A stretch of 64,000 nucleotides of DNA from Bacteroidota bacterium (GCA_021813905.1 JAKAJH010000003.1:68106-132105), one strand, 5' to 3'; shown: positions 9,446 through 18,627, numbered from the stretch's first letter. Notes: a model not told the origin generated them from the letters alone. Numbers and translations: made by a program.

Positions 9446-10813
9446 CTACGCCGCTCCGATCTCCTGTGTGAAGCGACCCACGAGATCGTCGGCAACGGCC
9501 TTGTCCGGCGCTTCGGCGATGATCCGGATGATCGGCTCCGTGTTGGACGTGCGCAAATGGACCCAGGAGCGCTCGAAATCGATCTTCACTCCATCGTCGG
9601 TCGTGAGACGTCCTTCTTTTGCAAATCGAACGGCAAGCCGTGCAAGGATCTCGCCCGCATTCTTCGTCCCCAGATCGACGCGTCCTTTGGTGATCGAGTA
9701 CTGAGGCATCGATGCTTTGAGAGCGGAGACGGGTCCCCCGAAATCGGTCAACGCCTGAAGAATGAGCCCGATGCCGACCAGGGCGTCGCGACCGGTGTGC
9801 ACCTGCGGATAGATCACACCGCCGCTTCCCTCACCGCCGATCACCGCATGGACTTCGCGCATCTTCTTGGCGACGTTGATCTCACCGACGGGCGTACGAA
9901 CCAGCGGCGCGTGGAACTCGGTGCAGATGTCATCCACCGCCCTCGTGGTGGAGAGATTGACGACAACCGGCGGCGTCTCAACACCCGCATGCACATGATG
10001 CTTCAGGACATGCCGCACGCACGTGGCGATGGTGTACTCTTCGCCGTACGGTTCACCGTCTTCGCGGATCAGGACCAGCCGGTCGGTGTCGGGATCCACT
10101 GCGATCCCCAGATCGGCGCGTTGCGCCTTCACTTCGCGGCTGAGCTGTGTGAGATTCTCCGGGAGCGGCTCCGGGGTATGGGCAAACACGCCCGATCCGT
10201 CGCAGTTCAACGGGATGACCGTGCATCCGAGGTGCTCGAGGAGTTGCGGGACGACGACAGCCCCGGATGCGTTCACGCAATCGACGACGACGCGCAGGGC
10301 CCGTCGCCGGATCTCGTCCCGGCGAAGGATTGGCATGCCGAGAACGGCGTCGATGTGCTCACGAATGAAATGATCGTTCCGGAGGGCCTGGCCCTGACGA
10401 TCCCACGGAACGTAATCGCGGGACGGTTTGGCCGCCAGATCCCAGAATTCGCGATTCTGCGCCGCATCGAGGAAAAGGCCGTCCGAAGCGAAGAACTTGA
10501 GTCCGTTCCAGACCATCGGATTGTGGCTCGCCGTGATCGCGATGCCGCCGGCGGCATTGAGCCGCTCGACGGCCAGTGCCACGGTCGGTGTCGGGCATAT
10601 ACCGAGGTCGATGACATCGGAGCCCATCTGTTGCAGCGTTCCGGAGACAAGGGCAGCGACTGCCGCGCCGGTCGCCCGGCCATCCCGCCCGATGACGATC
10701 GGACCACGCCGGCAGTACTCCGAATAAGCCGAAACGTATTTGACGAGGACTTCCGGAGTGAGGGACGTGCCAATGACTCCCCGAATGCCCGAGATGCTCA
10801 CCATCAGTGCCAT
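9446..10813 (-). CDS. glmM: Phosphoglucosamine mutase (GlmM-type phosphohexomutase)
   Basis: The 455-residue product belongs to the alpha-D-phosphohexomutase superfamily and probably converts glucosamine-6-phosphate to glucosamine-1-phosphate for UDP-GlcNAc synthesis. Visible motifs are the N-terminal S-G-I-R-G-V-I-G-T-S, the active-site phosphoserine loop TASHNP (Ser96), the metal loop DPDTDR, the sugar loop G-G-E-G-S-G-G and the phosphate loop RTSNTEP. The open frame runs upstream to 11086. The promoter at 10836-10864 places the transcript start near 10829, so translation must begin at 10813. Phosphomannomutase activity cannot be excluded from sequence. Confidence 0.9.
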   Translation of the reverse strand: MALMVSISGIRGVIGTSLTPEVLVKYVSAYSEYCRRGPIVIGRDGRATGAAVAALVSGTLQQMGSDVIDLGICPTPTVALAVERLNAAGGIAITASHNPMVWNGLKFFASDGLFLDAAQNREFWDLAAKPSRDYVPWDRQGQALRNDHFIREHIDAVLGMPILRRDEIRRRALRVVVDCVNASGAVVVPQLLEHLGCTVIPLNCDGSGVFAHTPEPLPENLTQLSREVKAQRADLGIAVDPDTDRLVLIREDGEPYGEEYTIATCVRHVLKHHVHAGVETPPVVVNLSTTRAVDDICTEFHAPLVRTPVGEINVAKKMREVHAVIGGEGSGGVIYPQVHTGRDALVGIGLILQALTDFGGPVSALKASMPQYSITKGRVDLGTKNAGEILARLAVRFAKEGRLTTDDGVKIDFERSWVHLRTSNTEPIIRIIAEAPDKAVADDLVGRFTQEIGAA

Positions 10814-10835
10814 ACTGTGCTCCGGAATTCCGATC

Positions 10836-10864
10836 AATATACGCAGGGTGCCGGCGAATTTCAA
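10836..10864 (-). promoter_or_regulatory. Promoter of glmM
   Basis: Minus-strand TTGAAA (10859-10864), a 17-bp spacer and TATATT (10836-10841) predict a start near 10829 and a 16-nt leader to the glmM ATG. It is divergent from the amrA promoter 28 bp away. Confidence 0.75.
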
Positions 10865-10891
10865 GACGATCCGCGGTGGCGGCAGGCGTGC

Positions 10892-10920
10892 TTGAATGTT
10901 ACTACAGGCGTCAGTACCTT
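10892..10920 (+). promoter_or_regulatory. Promoter of the amrA-amrB operon
   Basis: TTGAAT (10892-10897), 17 bp, and TACCTT (10915-10920) give a predicted start near 10927. This lies beyond the in-frame codon at 10896 and so supports the amrA start at 10947. Confidence 0.7.
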
Positions 10921-10946
10921 TGGGTGTGCCCACCACCGGAGTTCCC

Positions 10947-11522
10947 ATGCGGCTTTCGTCGGCAGACAAATCGGTTCTTCTGTCCATTGCCCGGGAATCC
11001 ATCGCCCGTGCTGTCGGCGGAAGGGAACCCGCCGGAGCACGTGAGGTGAGTGCGATGTTGCGTGAGCCGGCCGGCGTCTTTGTCACCCTGGAACTTCATC
11101 GTGAGTTGCGCGGCTGCATCGGTTATGTCGAACCGGTACTGCCGCTGGCAGAAGCCACGCGGGAGGTCGCCGCAAAAGCTGCGCTGGAGGATCCGCGCTT
11201 TGACCCGGTGACATCGGGGGAACTGTCGGAGATCGAGATCGAAATCTCCGTGCTTTCGCCGTTGCACGAGATTCACTCGCCGGATGAAGTGACGGTGGGA
11301 GTGCACGGGCTTGTGCTCGAGTCGGGCTTCCGTCGCGGACTGCTGCTCCCGCAGGTCGCCACGGACTACGGCTGGGACCGTTTCGAATTCCTCTCGCATA
11401 CAGCCCGAAAGGCGGGCCTGCCGCCGGATGCCTGGAAGCGTCCCGGGGCGCGGCTCTCGACGTTCACCGTTGAACGGTTCAGCGAGCAGGAGCTTCCGGA
11501 GCATTCGGACGACAATCAATGA
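10947..11522 (+). CDS. amrA: AmmeMemoRadiSam system protein A (AMMECR1 domain)
   Basis: The 191-residue product is an AMMECR1-fold protein. The hallmark L-R-G-C-I-G-Y-V-E-P is present, together with A-A-L-E-D-P-R-F-D-P-V and the segment L-L-L-P-Q-V-A-T-D-Y-G-W. The fold is widespread but its reaction is unproven. In bacteria the gene travels with a MEMO-type protein and a radical SAM enzyme. The ATG at 10947 is chosen because an upstream in-frame codon falls inside the promoter. Its last four bases overlap the amrB start (ATGA). The radical SAM partner amrS is not in this window. Confidence 0.92.
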   Translation: MRLSSADKSVLLSIARESIARAVGGREPAGAREVSAMLREPAGVFVTLELHRELRGCIGYVEPVLPLAEATREVAAKAALEDPRFDPVTSGELSEIEIEISVLSPLHEIHSPDEVTVGVHGLVLESGFRRGLLLPQVATDYGWDRFEFLSHTARKAGLPPDAWKRPGARLSTFTVERFSEQELPEHSDDNQ

Positions 11523-12358
11523 ATCCTTCTGCTGCACTGCATGTGCGTCCGCCGGCGGTCGCCGGGATGTTCTATCCATCGCGGGCCGCGACGCTCAAGG
11601 CGGACGTGCAGGATCTGCTGGCGCAAGCCGCGCCGCCCGCGCTCCAGGGCACGATCGTGGGGCTGATCGCGCCGCACGCCGGCTACGTCTACTCCGGGGC
11701 CGTTGCCGCATACGCATACCGGCTCCTGGCGGCAACGCCGGTCGATGCGGTGATCCTGATCGGTCCGAGTCACCGCGAGTACTTTGAAGGAGTGTCTGTG
11801 TTCCCGGGCGATGCATACCGTACTCCGCTTGGCGACATGCCGATCGACGATGGGCTGCGAAGACGATTGGTGGCGGCCGGCGTTGCACGCACGCTTGACG
11901 GGCACCGGACGGAGCATGCGCTGGAAGTGCAACTGCCGTTCCTCCAGGTGGCCCGCGGCACGTGCCCGATCGTCCCCCTGGTGATGGGTTCGCAGCGGCG
12001 CGAGGATTGCACCGCCCTGGGGGCGGCCATTGCGTCGACGGTGGGGACACAACGGGTGGCCATTGTGGCCTCCAGCGATCTTTCCCATTATCACCCGTAC
12101 GATGAGGCAGTCACGCTGGATCATCGCGTCGTGGATCTTGTGGAGACGTTTGACATCGACGAGCTGCTGCGCCGCATTGACGAGGACACCGTGGAGGCGT
12201 GCGGAGCCGGACCGATCGCGGCCGCGATGATCGCGTCCAAGCAGCTGGGGGCGAACAGGGCGCGCGTGCTCCAGTACTGCAACTCGGGGGACGTGACCGG
12301 CGATCGCGGTGCCGTGGTGGGATATCTCTCCGCGGCATTTGTGAGGGAGAACGGGTGA
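11519..12358 (+). CDS. amrB: AmmeMemoRadiSam system protein B (MEMO family)
   Basis: A 279-residue MEMO1-family protein, structurally related to class III extradiol dioxygenases. The metal-site residues of the family are recognisable: His in I-A-P-H-A-G-Y-V-Y-S-G, His in G-P-S-H-R-E-Y, His in SSDLSHYHPY and Cys in V-E-A-C-G-A-G-P-I. An iron- or copper-binding pocket is therefore likely, although the substrate is unknown. It overlaps amrA by 4 bp at its start and the DUF2520 gene by 4 bp (GTGA) at its stop, so the three are translationally coupled. Confidence 0.92.
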   Translation: MNPSAALHVRPPAVAGMFYPSRAATLKADVQDLLAQAAPPALQGTIVGLIAPHAGYVYSGAVAAYAYRLLAATPVDAVILIGPSHREYFEGVSVFPGDAYRTPLGDMPIDDGLRRRLVAAGVARTLDGHRTEHALEVQLPFLQVARGTCPIVPLVMGSQRREDCTALGAAIASTVGTQRVAIVASSDLSHYHPYDEAVTLDHRVVDLVETFDIDELLRRIDEDTVEACGAGPIAAAMIASKQLGANRARVLQYCNSGDVTGDRGAVVGYLSAAFVRENG

Positions 12359-13293
12359 GCCGCCGGGGAGGGATTCCCAGATTTGCCGTCGTTGGCGCGG
12401 GTGCGGTCGGCAGCGCGTTGGCCATGGCACTGTCCCGCCGAGGATTCAAACTTCGTGCGCTGGTCACGGCTTCTTCCCGCACGGCGCACCGATTGAAGCG
12501 ACGATTCCCGAAGATTCCCACCGGCGCGTCGCTGTCCGTCCTCCCCGATGATGTTGATCTGCTTGTGATCGCGGTGCCGGAACAGCAGCTTTCTTCCGTG
12601 GCGCTCGCGCTTGCGCATCGCTTCGGGACCGCGCTGAAGGGAAAGCGGGTGTTCCATCTGTCGGGTTCGATTTCCAGCGACGTTCTCCTGCCCGTGGAGA
12701 AGAAGGGAGCGGTCGTCTTTTCGCTTCATCCCATTCAGGCATTTCCCGCTGACGCTTCCATCGATGACCGCGCGTCGCTGCTTCGGGGGATTTCGTACGG
12801 GTTCGAAGGCGATCGGCGAGCCGAGAGAATCGCGCGGCGCGTCGTCCGTCTGCTCGGCGGTCGGTTCGTCCGGGTTCCAAAAGAGGGGAAAATTGCGTAT
12901 CATCTTGCCTGCGTCTTCGCCTCGAATTTCATCATGGCGCTGCACGAATCCGCTCGTCAGCTGACCGGTGCGGTCGGCGGTTCGCTGCGGACGGAGGATC
13001 TTCATCCGCTGATGGAATCGGCGCTTCGGTACGTCATGCGAAGCGGTGCCGCGCGCGTCATGACCGGTCCCGTTGTCCGCAAGAGCGGGGAGACGCTTCG
13101 CCGTCATTTACAGTATCTGGACAATTCGGAAAAGCAATTCGCGGCGGTCTATCGCGCGCTGTCATCCGTCATCGTCGATGCGATGCGTCGGCGTCATCGG
13201 CTGACGGCCCGGGATGCCGCTGATCTCACCGCGATCCTCGGTGGAAATTCCCGGAGGATTCGCCGGACGAACTCTGGAGGAGCGAACCATTGA
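12355..13293 (+). CDS. Rossmann-fold DUF2520-containing oxidoreductase-like protein
   Basis: The 312-residue protein has an N-terminal NAD(P)-binding fold with F-A-V-V-G-A-G-A-V-G-S-A-L-A (about residues 9-22) and L-L-V-I-A-V-P-E. The helical DUF2520 domain follows, with H-P-I-Q-A-F, A-Y-H-L-A-C-V-F-A-S-N-F and the G-P-V-V-R-K region. Relatives resemble ketopantoate reductase and F420-dependent NADP reductases, but no substrate is established. The GTG at 12355 is chosen because it overlaps the amrB stop as GTGA and the Rossmann strand begins soon after. The longer frame from 12199 lies inside amrB. It overlaps the next gene by 4 bp. Confidence 0.85.
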   Translation: MSRRGGIPRFAVVGAGAVGSALAMALSRRGFKLRALVTASSRTAHRLKRRFPKIPTGASLSVLPDDVDLLVIAVPEQQLSSVALALAHRFGTALKGKRVFHLSGSISSDVLLPVEKKGAVVFSLHPIQAFPADASIDDRASLLRGISYGFEGDRRAERIARRVVRLLGGRFVRVPKEGKIAYHLACVFASNFIMALHESARQLTGAVGGSLRTEDLHPLMESALRYVMRSGAARVMTGPVVRKSGETLRRHLQYLDNSEKQFAAVYRALSSVIVDAMRRRHRLTARDAADLTAILGGNSRRIRRTNSGGANH

Positions 13294-14354
13294 AGGCATT
13301 GATTGCAAGCGGTGGTCGGGGCACGCGCCTGCGGCCCATCACGCACACCCGCAACAAGCATCTCATTCCCATCGCGAATAAGCCGATCCTGTTCTACGCG
13401 ATCGAGGCCGCCGTGGATGCCGGCATCACGGATATCGGTATCGTTCACACGGCGGACAGCCTGGAGGTGCCGGAATACGTCGGCGACGGATCGCGTTGGG
13501 GCGCCCGGATCACGTATATCCCCCAGGAGACTCCCGGCGGACTTGCACAGGTGGTCGCGCTTGCCGAGAAGTACATTGGCAAAGATCAGTTCATCTTCTA
13601 TCTCGGCGACAACATGATCGTCGGCGGACTCCGGAGGTTCATCGATGAATTTCGCGCCAGTGGCTGCAACTGCTTTCTGACGCTCGCCCGGGTCAAGGAT
13701 CCGGAGCGATTCGGAGTGCCGGAGATCCGCGACGGTCGAATCGTGCGTGTGGACGAAAAGCCGCAGCACCCGAAGAGCCAGTTCGCCGTGGCGGGCATCT
13801 ATCTGTATGATCATCACATTTTCGATGCGGTGCGGAGCCTCAAGCCGAGTGCCCGCGGAGAACTGGAGATCTCGGACGCGCACACGGTTCTGATCGAGCG
13901 CGGTCTGAAGGTCGGGTACACGGAGATCACCGGCTGGTGGAAGGATACCGGCAAGCCGCTCGATCTGTTGGAGGCGAACCGGCTCATCCTTGACAACATG
14001 ACCCCGGCGATTCACGGGGAGGTGGACCGTTCGTCGGAAGTCGCGGGACGCGTCAGCATTGAAGAAGGCGCCCGGATCATCAACAGCCGCGTCCGGGGAC
14101 CCGTGATCATCGGCAAAGGATGCGTCATCGAGAACAGCTATATCGGACCGTTCACGTCCATCGGTGACCGCACCGAGGTGCGGAACAGCGAGGTTGAATA
14201 CAGCATTGTGCTCCGCGATTGCCGCATCACGGATGTCGGCATCCGGATCGAGGGAAGCATCCTTGGCAACGATGTGGAAGTGGTGATGGCGACGGGCAAG
14301 CCTCGCGTGCACCGCTTCATGATCGGCGACCAGAGCCGCGTTGAAGTCGCCTGA
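13290..14354 (+). CDS. Glucose-1-phosphate thymidylyltransferase, long RmlA type
   Basis: The 354-residue sugar-1-phosphate nucleotidyltransferase transfers a nucleotide, probably dTMP, to a hexose-1-phosphate. The N-terminal signature GGRGTRLRPITHTRNKHLIP is present. Q-E-T-P-G-G-L-A-Q, Y-L-G-D-N, W-W-K-D-T-G and a C-terminal hexapeptide-like region (about 245-340) mark the long RmlA subgroup. Nucleotide and sugar specificity are inferred. No other dTDP-rhamnose genes are adjacent, so it may serve polysaccharide or glycan synthesis generally. Its ATG overlaps the DUF2520 stop (ATGA). Confidence 0.85.
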   Translation: MKALIASGGRGTRLRPITHTRNKHLIPIANKPILFYAIEAAVDAGITDIGIVHTADSLEVPEYVGDGSRWGARITYIPQETPGGLAQVVALAEKYIGKDQFIFYLGDNMIVGGLRRFIDEFRASGCNCFLTLARVKDPERFGVPEIRDGRIVRVDEKPQHPKSQFAVAGIYLYDHHIFDAVRSLKPSARGELEISDAHTVLIERGLKVGYTEITGWWKDTGKPLDLLEANRLILDNMTPAIHGEVDRSSEVAGRVSIEEGARIINSRVRGPVIIGKGCVIENSYIGPFTSIGDRTEVRNSEVEYSIVLRDCRITDVGIRIEGSILGNDVEVVMATGKPRVHRFMIGDQSRVEVA

Positions 14355-14370
14355 ACCAGGAGGACATCCG

Positions 14371-15153
14371 ATGGCAGATCCAACTGTTCTCATCGAAATC
14401 CACGACGGCGTCGCGACCGTGCGGATCAACCGGCCGGACAAACTCAATGCGCTCAACACCTCCGTGCGCACGGGATTGCGCGAAGCGTTCGAACGCATCG
14501 CGGCCGATCCCACGATCGGTGCGGTGATCATGACGGGAGCGGGCGAGAAGGCCTTTGTCGCCGGTGCGGACATCGAAGAGCTCAGCCGTCTCGACGAAGG
14601 AAGCGGACGTCGCTTCGCCGACGAAGGGCAGGCGCTGTATAATCGCATCGAATCGCTCGATCGCCCGGTGATCGCCGCGGTGAACGGCTATGCGCTGGGC
14701 GGCGGCTGTGAACTGGCGCTCGCGTGTCACATCCGCATTGCGTCCTCCTCCGCGAAATTCGGACAGCCCGAAGTGAACCTGGGCACCATCCCGGGCTACG
14801 GCGGCACCCAGCGGCTGACGCGTCTGGTCGGGAAGGGAAAAGCCCTGGAGATGATCCTGACCGGCGAGGCCGTTGACGCGCAGGAGGCGCACCGTATCGG
14901 CCTGGCGAACGCCGTGGTCCCGCCGGCGGATCTGATGGCGACGGCGGAGCGCATGGCCCGGACGATCATGACCAAAGGTCCGCGCGCGGTTGCGCATGCC
15001 CTGCGTGCCGTGCAGGATGCCGACGAGCGGCACCTGAGCGGCGGGCTGGAGGCCGAAGCTGCGCTGTTCGGACAGTGCTGCGGCACGGATGATTTTCGTG
15101 AAGGGACGGCGGCGTTTCTGCAGAAACGGAAGCCGCAATTTCGCAACGCATGA
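14371..15153 (+). CDS. Enoyl-CoA hydratase/isomerase family protein (crotonase)
   Basis: The 260-residue crotonase-fold protein adds water to 2-enoyl-CoA in fatty acid or branched-chain degradation. The oxyanion-hole segment is K-A-F-V-A-G-A-D-I-E-E-L. Both catalytic glutamates of classical hydratases are present: one in ALGGGCELALACH, the other in G-Q-P-E-V-N-L-G-T-I-P-G. The ATG at 14371 follows an excellent AGGAGG sequence 8 bases upstream; the frame open from 14341 lies inside the previous gene. No other beta-oxidation genes are adjacent, so the exact substrate is unknown. Confidence 0.9.
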   Translation: MADPTVLIEIHDGVATVRINRPDKLNALNTSVRTGLREAFERIAADPTIGAVIMTGAGEKAFVAGADIEELSRLDEGSGRRFADEGQALYNRIESLDRPVIAAVNGYALGGGCELALACHIRIASSSAKFGQPEVNLGTIPGYGGTQRLTRLVGKGKALEMILTGEAVDAQEAHRIGLANAVVPPADLMATAERMARTIMTKGPRAVAHALRAVQDADERHLSGGLEAEAALFGQCCGTDDFREGTAAFLQKRKPQFRNA

Positions 15154-15181
15154 TGAACGCAGAACGGCAGAGCAGGATCGT

Positions 15182-16672
15182 ATGACGGCGCAGGACAAGA
15201 CATCGAAGGCCGATCAGGCCAAACTCATGGACAAGATCGTATCGCTCGCGAAGCGGCGGGGCTTCGTGTTTCAGTCGAGCGAGATCTACGGCGGCCTCAA
15301 CGGCTGCTGGGACTACGGCCCGTTGGGCGTCGAGATGCTGAACAATCTCAAGCAGCAGTGGTGGAAGCACATGACCTACCGCGAGAACGTGGAGGGCGTG
15401 GACGCCAGCATCCTCATGCATCCGCGGGTCTGGGAAGCGTCGGGGCATGTGGAGAATTTCACGGATCCGATGGTCGACTGCCGGCAGTGCAAGGCGCGCT
15501 ATCGGATCGATGTGCTCTTCGACGAGCTCTCGCTCAAGAAGAAGAAGGAGATCCTGCGCGAGCTCGACCCGGCGACGTTCGGCGGTCAACAGCGTGATGA
15601 AGTGATTGAGGACGCATTCGCGAAGCGCGTGGGAACGGATGAGGCGGCGGCCGGACTGGTGAGCATGCTCTCGTGCCCGAACTGCGGCAACAAGGGCACA
15701 TTCACCGAGGCTCGCAGGTTCAATTTGATGTTCAAGACCTTCATCGGACCGTTGGAGGATTCGTCGGCGGCGGTCTACCTGCGTCCGGAGACGGCGCAGG
15801 GGATCTTCGTGAATTTCCTGAACGTGCACGCGGCGTCGCGCCAGAAGCTGCCGTTCGGCATCGCACAGATCGGCAAGGCGTTCCGCAATGAGATCAATAC
15901 GAAAAACTTCCTCTTCCGGACCCGCGAGTTCGAGCAGATGGAAATGCAGTTTTTCGTGCGCCCGGGGTCGGATGATCAGTGGTTCGAATACTGGCGCGCG
16001 GAACGGATGAAGTGGTATGGTGATCTGGGTATGACGCGCGAGAAGCTGCAGTGGCACCAGCACCCGCCCGGCAAGCTGGCGCACTATGCAAAGGACGCGT
16101 ACGATATCGAATACCAATTCCCGTTCGGATGGGGCGAGATCGAAGGGATCCACAACCGTACGGACTACGACCTCTCGCGCCATGAACAGTTTTCATCGAA
16201 ATCCATGAAGTACTTCGACGAGGAGACGAAGGAGAAGTTCACGCCGTTCGTCATTGAGACATCGGCCGGTGCCAGTCGGTCGTTCATGGCGTTCCTCGTC
16301 GATGCGTATCGGGAGGAAGATGCGCCGACGGCCGAGGGCACGACGGAACTCCGCGTGGTCCTCCGCCTGCACCCGAAACTGGCGCCGATCAAGGCCGCCG
16401 TGTTTCCGCTCGTCAACCGTGACGGCATGCCCGAGATGGCTCGCGCGATCGAGGCGGACCTGCGATCGTCGTTCCGGGTCTTCTACGATGACAGCGGAGC
16501 GGTGGGGCGACGATACCGGCGACAGGACGAGATCGGAACACCGTACTGCATCACGGTGGACTCCCAATCGCTGCAGGATCAGACTGTGACGGTGCGAGAA
16601 CGCGATACCATGCAGCAGGAACGCGTGGCGGCGGCGCGTCTTCGCGAGGTCCTGGCCGCACGCCTGATCTGA
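15182..16672 (+). CDS. glyQS: Glycyl-tRNA synthetase (alpha2 type)
   Basis: A 496-residue class II synthetase of the homodimeric GlyRS type, charging tRNA-Gly in the cytoplasm. Key segments are F-Q-S-S-E-I-Y-G-G-L and W-D-Y-G-P-L-G, then zinc-type cysteine pairs in C-R-Q-C-K and C-P-N-C-G. Motif 2 is F-R-N-E-I-N-T-K-N-F-L-F-R-T-R-E-F-E. The C-terminal anticodon-binding part contains H-P-K-L-A-P-I-K-A-A-V-F-P-L. The ATG at 15182 is chosen because homology starts just after it; the frame open from 15089 overlaps the crotonase gene. It is followed closely by the TPR gene. Confidence 0.97.
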   Translation: MTAQDKTSKADQAKLMDKIVSLAKRRGFVFQSSEIYGGLNGCWDYGPLGVEMLNNLKQQWWKHMTYRENVEGVDASILMHPRVWEASGHVENFTDPMVDCRQCKARYRIDVLFDELSLKKKKEILRELDPATFGGQQRDEVIEDAFAKRVGTDEAAAGLVSMLSCPNCGNKGTFTEARRFNLMFKTFIGPLEDSSAAVYLRPETAQGIFVNFLNVHAASRQKLPFGIAQIGKAFRNEINTKNFLFRTREFEQMEMQFFVRPGSDDQWFEYWRAERMKWYGDLGMTREKLQWHQHPPGKLAHYAKDAYDIEYQFPFGWGEIEGIHNRTDYDLSRHEQFSSKSMKYFDEETKEKFTPFVIETSAGASRSFMAFLVDAYREEDAPTAEGTTELRVVLRLHPKLAPIKAAVFPLVNRDGMPEMARAIEADLRSSFRVFYDDSGAVGRRYRRQDEIGTPYCITVDSQSLQDQTVTVRERDTMQQERVAAARLREVLAARLI

Positions 16673-16693
16673 CGCGCAGCAGAGCGAACGCGC

Positions 16694-17875
16694 ATGAGGC
16701 AGCGGCAGCGGATGGAAATGCGGTACCGGGCGTGGATGGTCGTCGCGCTGCTCGGGATCGCCGCGCCCGTCTGCCGGGCGCAGTGGATTGCGGATTCTCT
16801 CCTGGACCGGCGCGTGCAGGAGGGGATCGACCAGATCTACGACTTTCAGTTTGACGCCGCACGGAAGACGTTCGATGCGGTCGTCGCCATGCGGCCGGAC
16901 CACCCGGTGGGTTACTTCTTCCGGGCGATGATCGTCTGGGAGCGGATCCTGAGCGATTTCGACGACGAATCGCACGACGATGAATTTTATGACATGCTGG
17001 ACGTCGTCATCCGGATGTGCGATGATCGGCTGGAAGAGAATGAGAATGACGTCACCGCGCTCTTCTTCAAAGGCGGTGCGGTCGGGTTCCGCGGGCGGCT
17101 GCGGGCCAACCGCGGGAAGTGGGTCGGCGCCGCAAACGACGGTCTGGTCGCGCTCCCGCTGGTCCGCAAGGCCCACGAACTTCAGCCGAACAACGACGAT
17201 GTGCTGCTCGGCATCGGCATCTACAATTATTACGCCGCGGTCATCCCCGACCGCTATCCCATCGTCAAGCCGCTGATGGTGTTCTTTCCGGGCGGTGATC
17301 GCAAGAAAGGTCTCGAGCAGTTGCGGGAAGCCTCCCTGCACGCCAAGTACGCCCGCGTCGAAGCGTCCTACTTCCTGATGCAGAATCTGTTCATGTTCGA
17401 AAAGGACTATCCGAAGGCGCTCGAGATCGCCCGCACGCTGCACGCCCGGTATCCGGGCAACCCGGTGTTTTACCGCTATCTGGGACGGTGTGATGTGAGC
17501 ACAGGACTTCTGTCGGATGCGCAGGTGGTGTTCGAAGAGATTCTCCGGCGGGCAGAGCAGAAGGAACTGGGATATGACCGGTACGACGAGCGTGAAGCGC
17601 ACTACTACCTGGGGCGGAATGAATTTCTGGGCGGTCGGTTCGACCGTGCCTTGAAGCATTTCTATGTCTGTGATGAACTGAGCCGTGCCCTGGACAAGGA
17701 CGGTCCGTCGGGCTTTATGTCGCTGACGAACCTGATGATCGGCATGATCGATGATGCCCGGGGCCAGCGGTCACTGGCGCTCACGCAGTATCGCAAGGTG
17801 CTGGATATGAAAGAGTACGAGCACTCGCACGACGACGCGAACCGGTATCTCAAATCACCCTACAAGCGACCATGA
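16694..17875 (+). CDS. Exported TPR-repeat protein
   Basis: The 393-residue protein begins with a signal sequence (W-M-V-V-A-L-L-G-I-A-A-P-V-C-R-A-Q). Helical repeats follow with TPR character, for example A-A-R-K-T-F-D-A-V-V-A-M-R-P-D-H-P, and later P-K-A-L-E-I-A-R-T-L-H-A-R-Y-P-G-N-P. It is probably periplasmic or outer-membrane associated. No enzyme motif is seen. Several in-frame ATGs lie within the first 15 codons (16694 and following), so the start is uncertain by up to 14 residues. Its end overlaps the ZIP transporter start by 4 bp. Confidence 0.75.
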   Translation: MRQRQRMEMRYRAWMVVALLGIAAPVCRAQWIADSLLDRRVQEGIDQIYDFQFDAARKTFDAVVAMRPDHPVGYFFRAMIVWERILSDFDDESHDDEFYDMLDVVIRMCDDRLEENENDVTALFFKGGAVGFRGRLRANRGKWVGAANDGLVALPLVRKAHELQPNNDDVLLGIGIYNYYAAVIPDRYPIVKPLMVFFPGGDRKKGLEQLREASLHAKYARVEASYFLMQNLFMFEKDYPKALEIARTLHARYPGNPVFYRYLGRCDVSTGLLSDAQVVFEEILRRAEQKELGYDRYDEREAHYYLGRNEFLGGRFDRALKHFYVCDELSRALDKDGPSGFMSLTNLMIGMIDDARGQRSLALTQYRKVLDMKEYEHSHDDANRYLKSPYKRP

Positions 17876-18621
17876 TGAAAGCCAACATTCTGCTGCTCGG
17901 ATTGATTGCCGCCTTGGCCGTCATCCTCGGCGGTTCCATGATCGCGGCCCGGCGAAGCTGGCCGAAGCATCTGCAGGAGCTGCTGCTCTCGCTCGGCGCC
18001 GGATTCATCCTTGCCCTTGTGTTCCTGAAGCTGATTCCGGTCTCGTTCGACGCCATCGGCGAGGCGGCGGCGTTCGCGCTGCTGCTCGGCTTTGCGACCA
18101 TCCATTTCTTCGAGCACACGGTGGTGACGCATCTCCACTTTGGCGAAGAGACACATACGGAGATCATGGTCTCCCATTCGGCGGCGCTCTCGACGATGGT
18201 GGGACTCTCGATCCATGCGTTCTTCGACGGGCTGACGATCTCGGTGGGGCTGCAGTATGACTTCCATCTCGGCGTGCTGATCTTCATCGCCGTGCTGCTG
18301 CACAAGTTCCCGGAGGGCTTGACGGTCGGTTCGATCATGATGGCGTCCGGCTTCCGTCGGCGGACCATCGTGCTGACGGCGGTCGCCATCGGGGTGGCAA
18401 CGCTCGTGGGAGCAGGATCGGCGCTCCTGGTCGAGCATGTGAGCTCGTGGATGGCCGGGGCGGCGTTCGCGTTCTCCGCGGGAACGGTGGTGTACGTCGG
18501 GGCGAGCGATCTGATTCCGGAGATCAACAAATCCGAGAGTCGCATCCCTCCGCTGCTGGTGTTCGCGGGGATGCTGCTCTTCGCGGCGAGCGACTGGTTG
18601 CTTGAGACGGTGCTGCGGTAG
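17872..18621 (+). CDS. ZIP-family metal transporter
   Basis: The 249-residue inner-membrane protein has about eight hydrophobic segments. Both metal-binding signatures of the ZIP family are present: H-A-F-F-D-G-L in the fourth helix and L-H-K-F-P-E-G-L in the fifth. A histidine-containing loop (H-L-H-F-G-E-E-T-H) lies between helices 3 and 4. It imports or exports divalent metal, most likely zinc or iron. Its start overlaps the TPR gene stop (ATGA). It converges on porQ with a 6-bp gap, leaving no room for a separate terminator. Confidence 0.92.
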   Translation: MMKANILLLGLIAALAVILGGSMIAARRSWPKHLQELLLSLGAGFILALVFLKLIPVSFDAIGEAAAFALLLGFATIHFFEHTVVTHLHFGEETHTEIMVSHSAALSTMVGLSIHAFFDGLTISVGLQYDFHLGVLIFIAVLLHKFPEGLTVGSIMMASGFRRRTIVLTAVAIGVATLVGAGSALLVEHVSSWMAGAAFAFSAGTVVYVGASDLIPEINKSESRIPPLLVFAGMLLFAASDWLLETVLR

Positions 18622-18627
18622 GGGGAA

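Noticed and set aside
10814..11086. 91-codon N-terminal extension of glmM
   Set aside because: It overlaps amrA and its promoter, lies upstream of the glmM promoter start and has no homology.
13194..14648. 484-codon open frame opposite the nucleotidyltransferase
   Set aside because: Antisense shadow of a recognised gene; the same holds for long antisense frames at 19820-21358, 24947-26443, 58096-59601 and 59641-61206.
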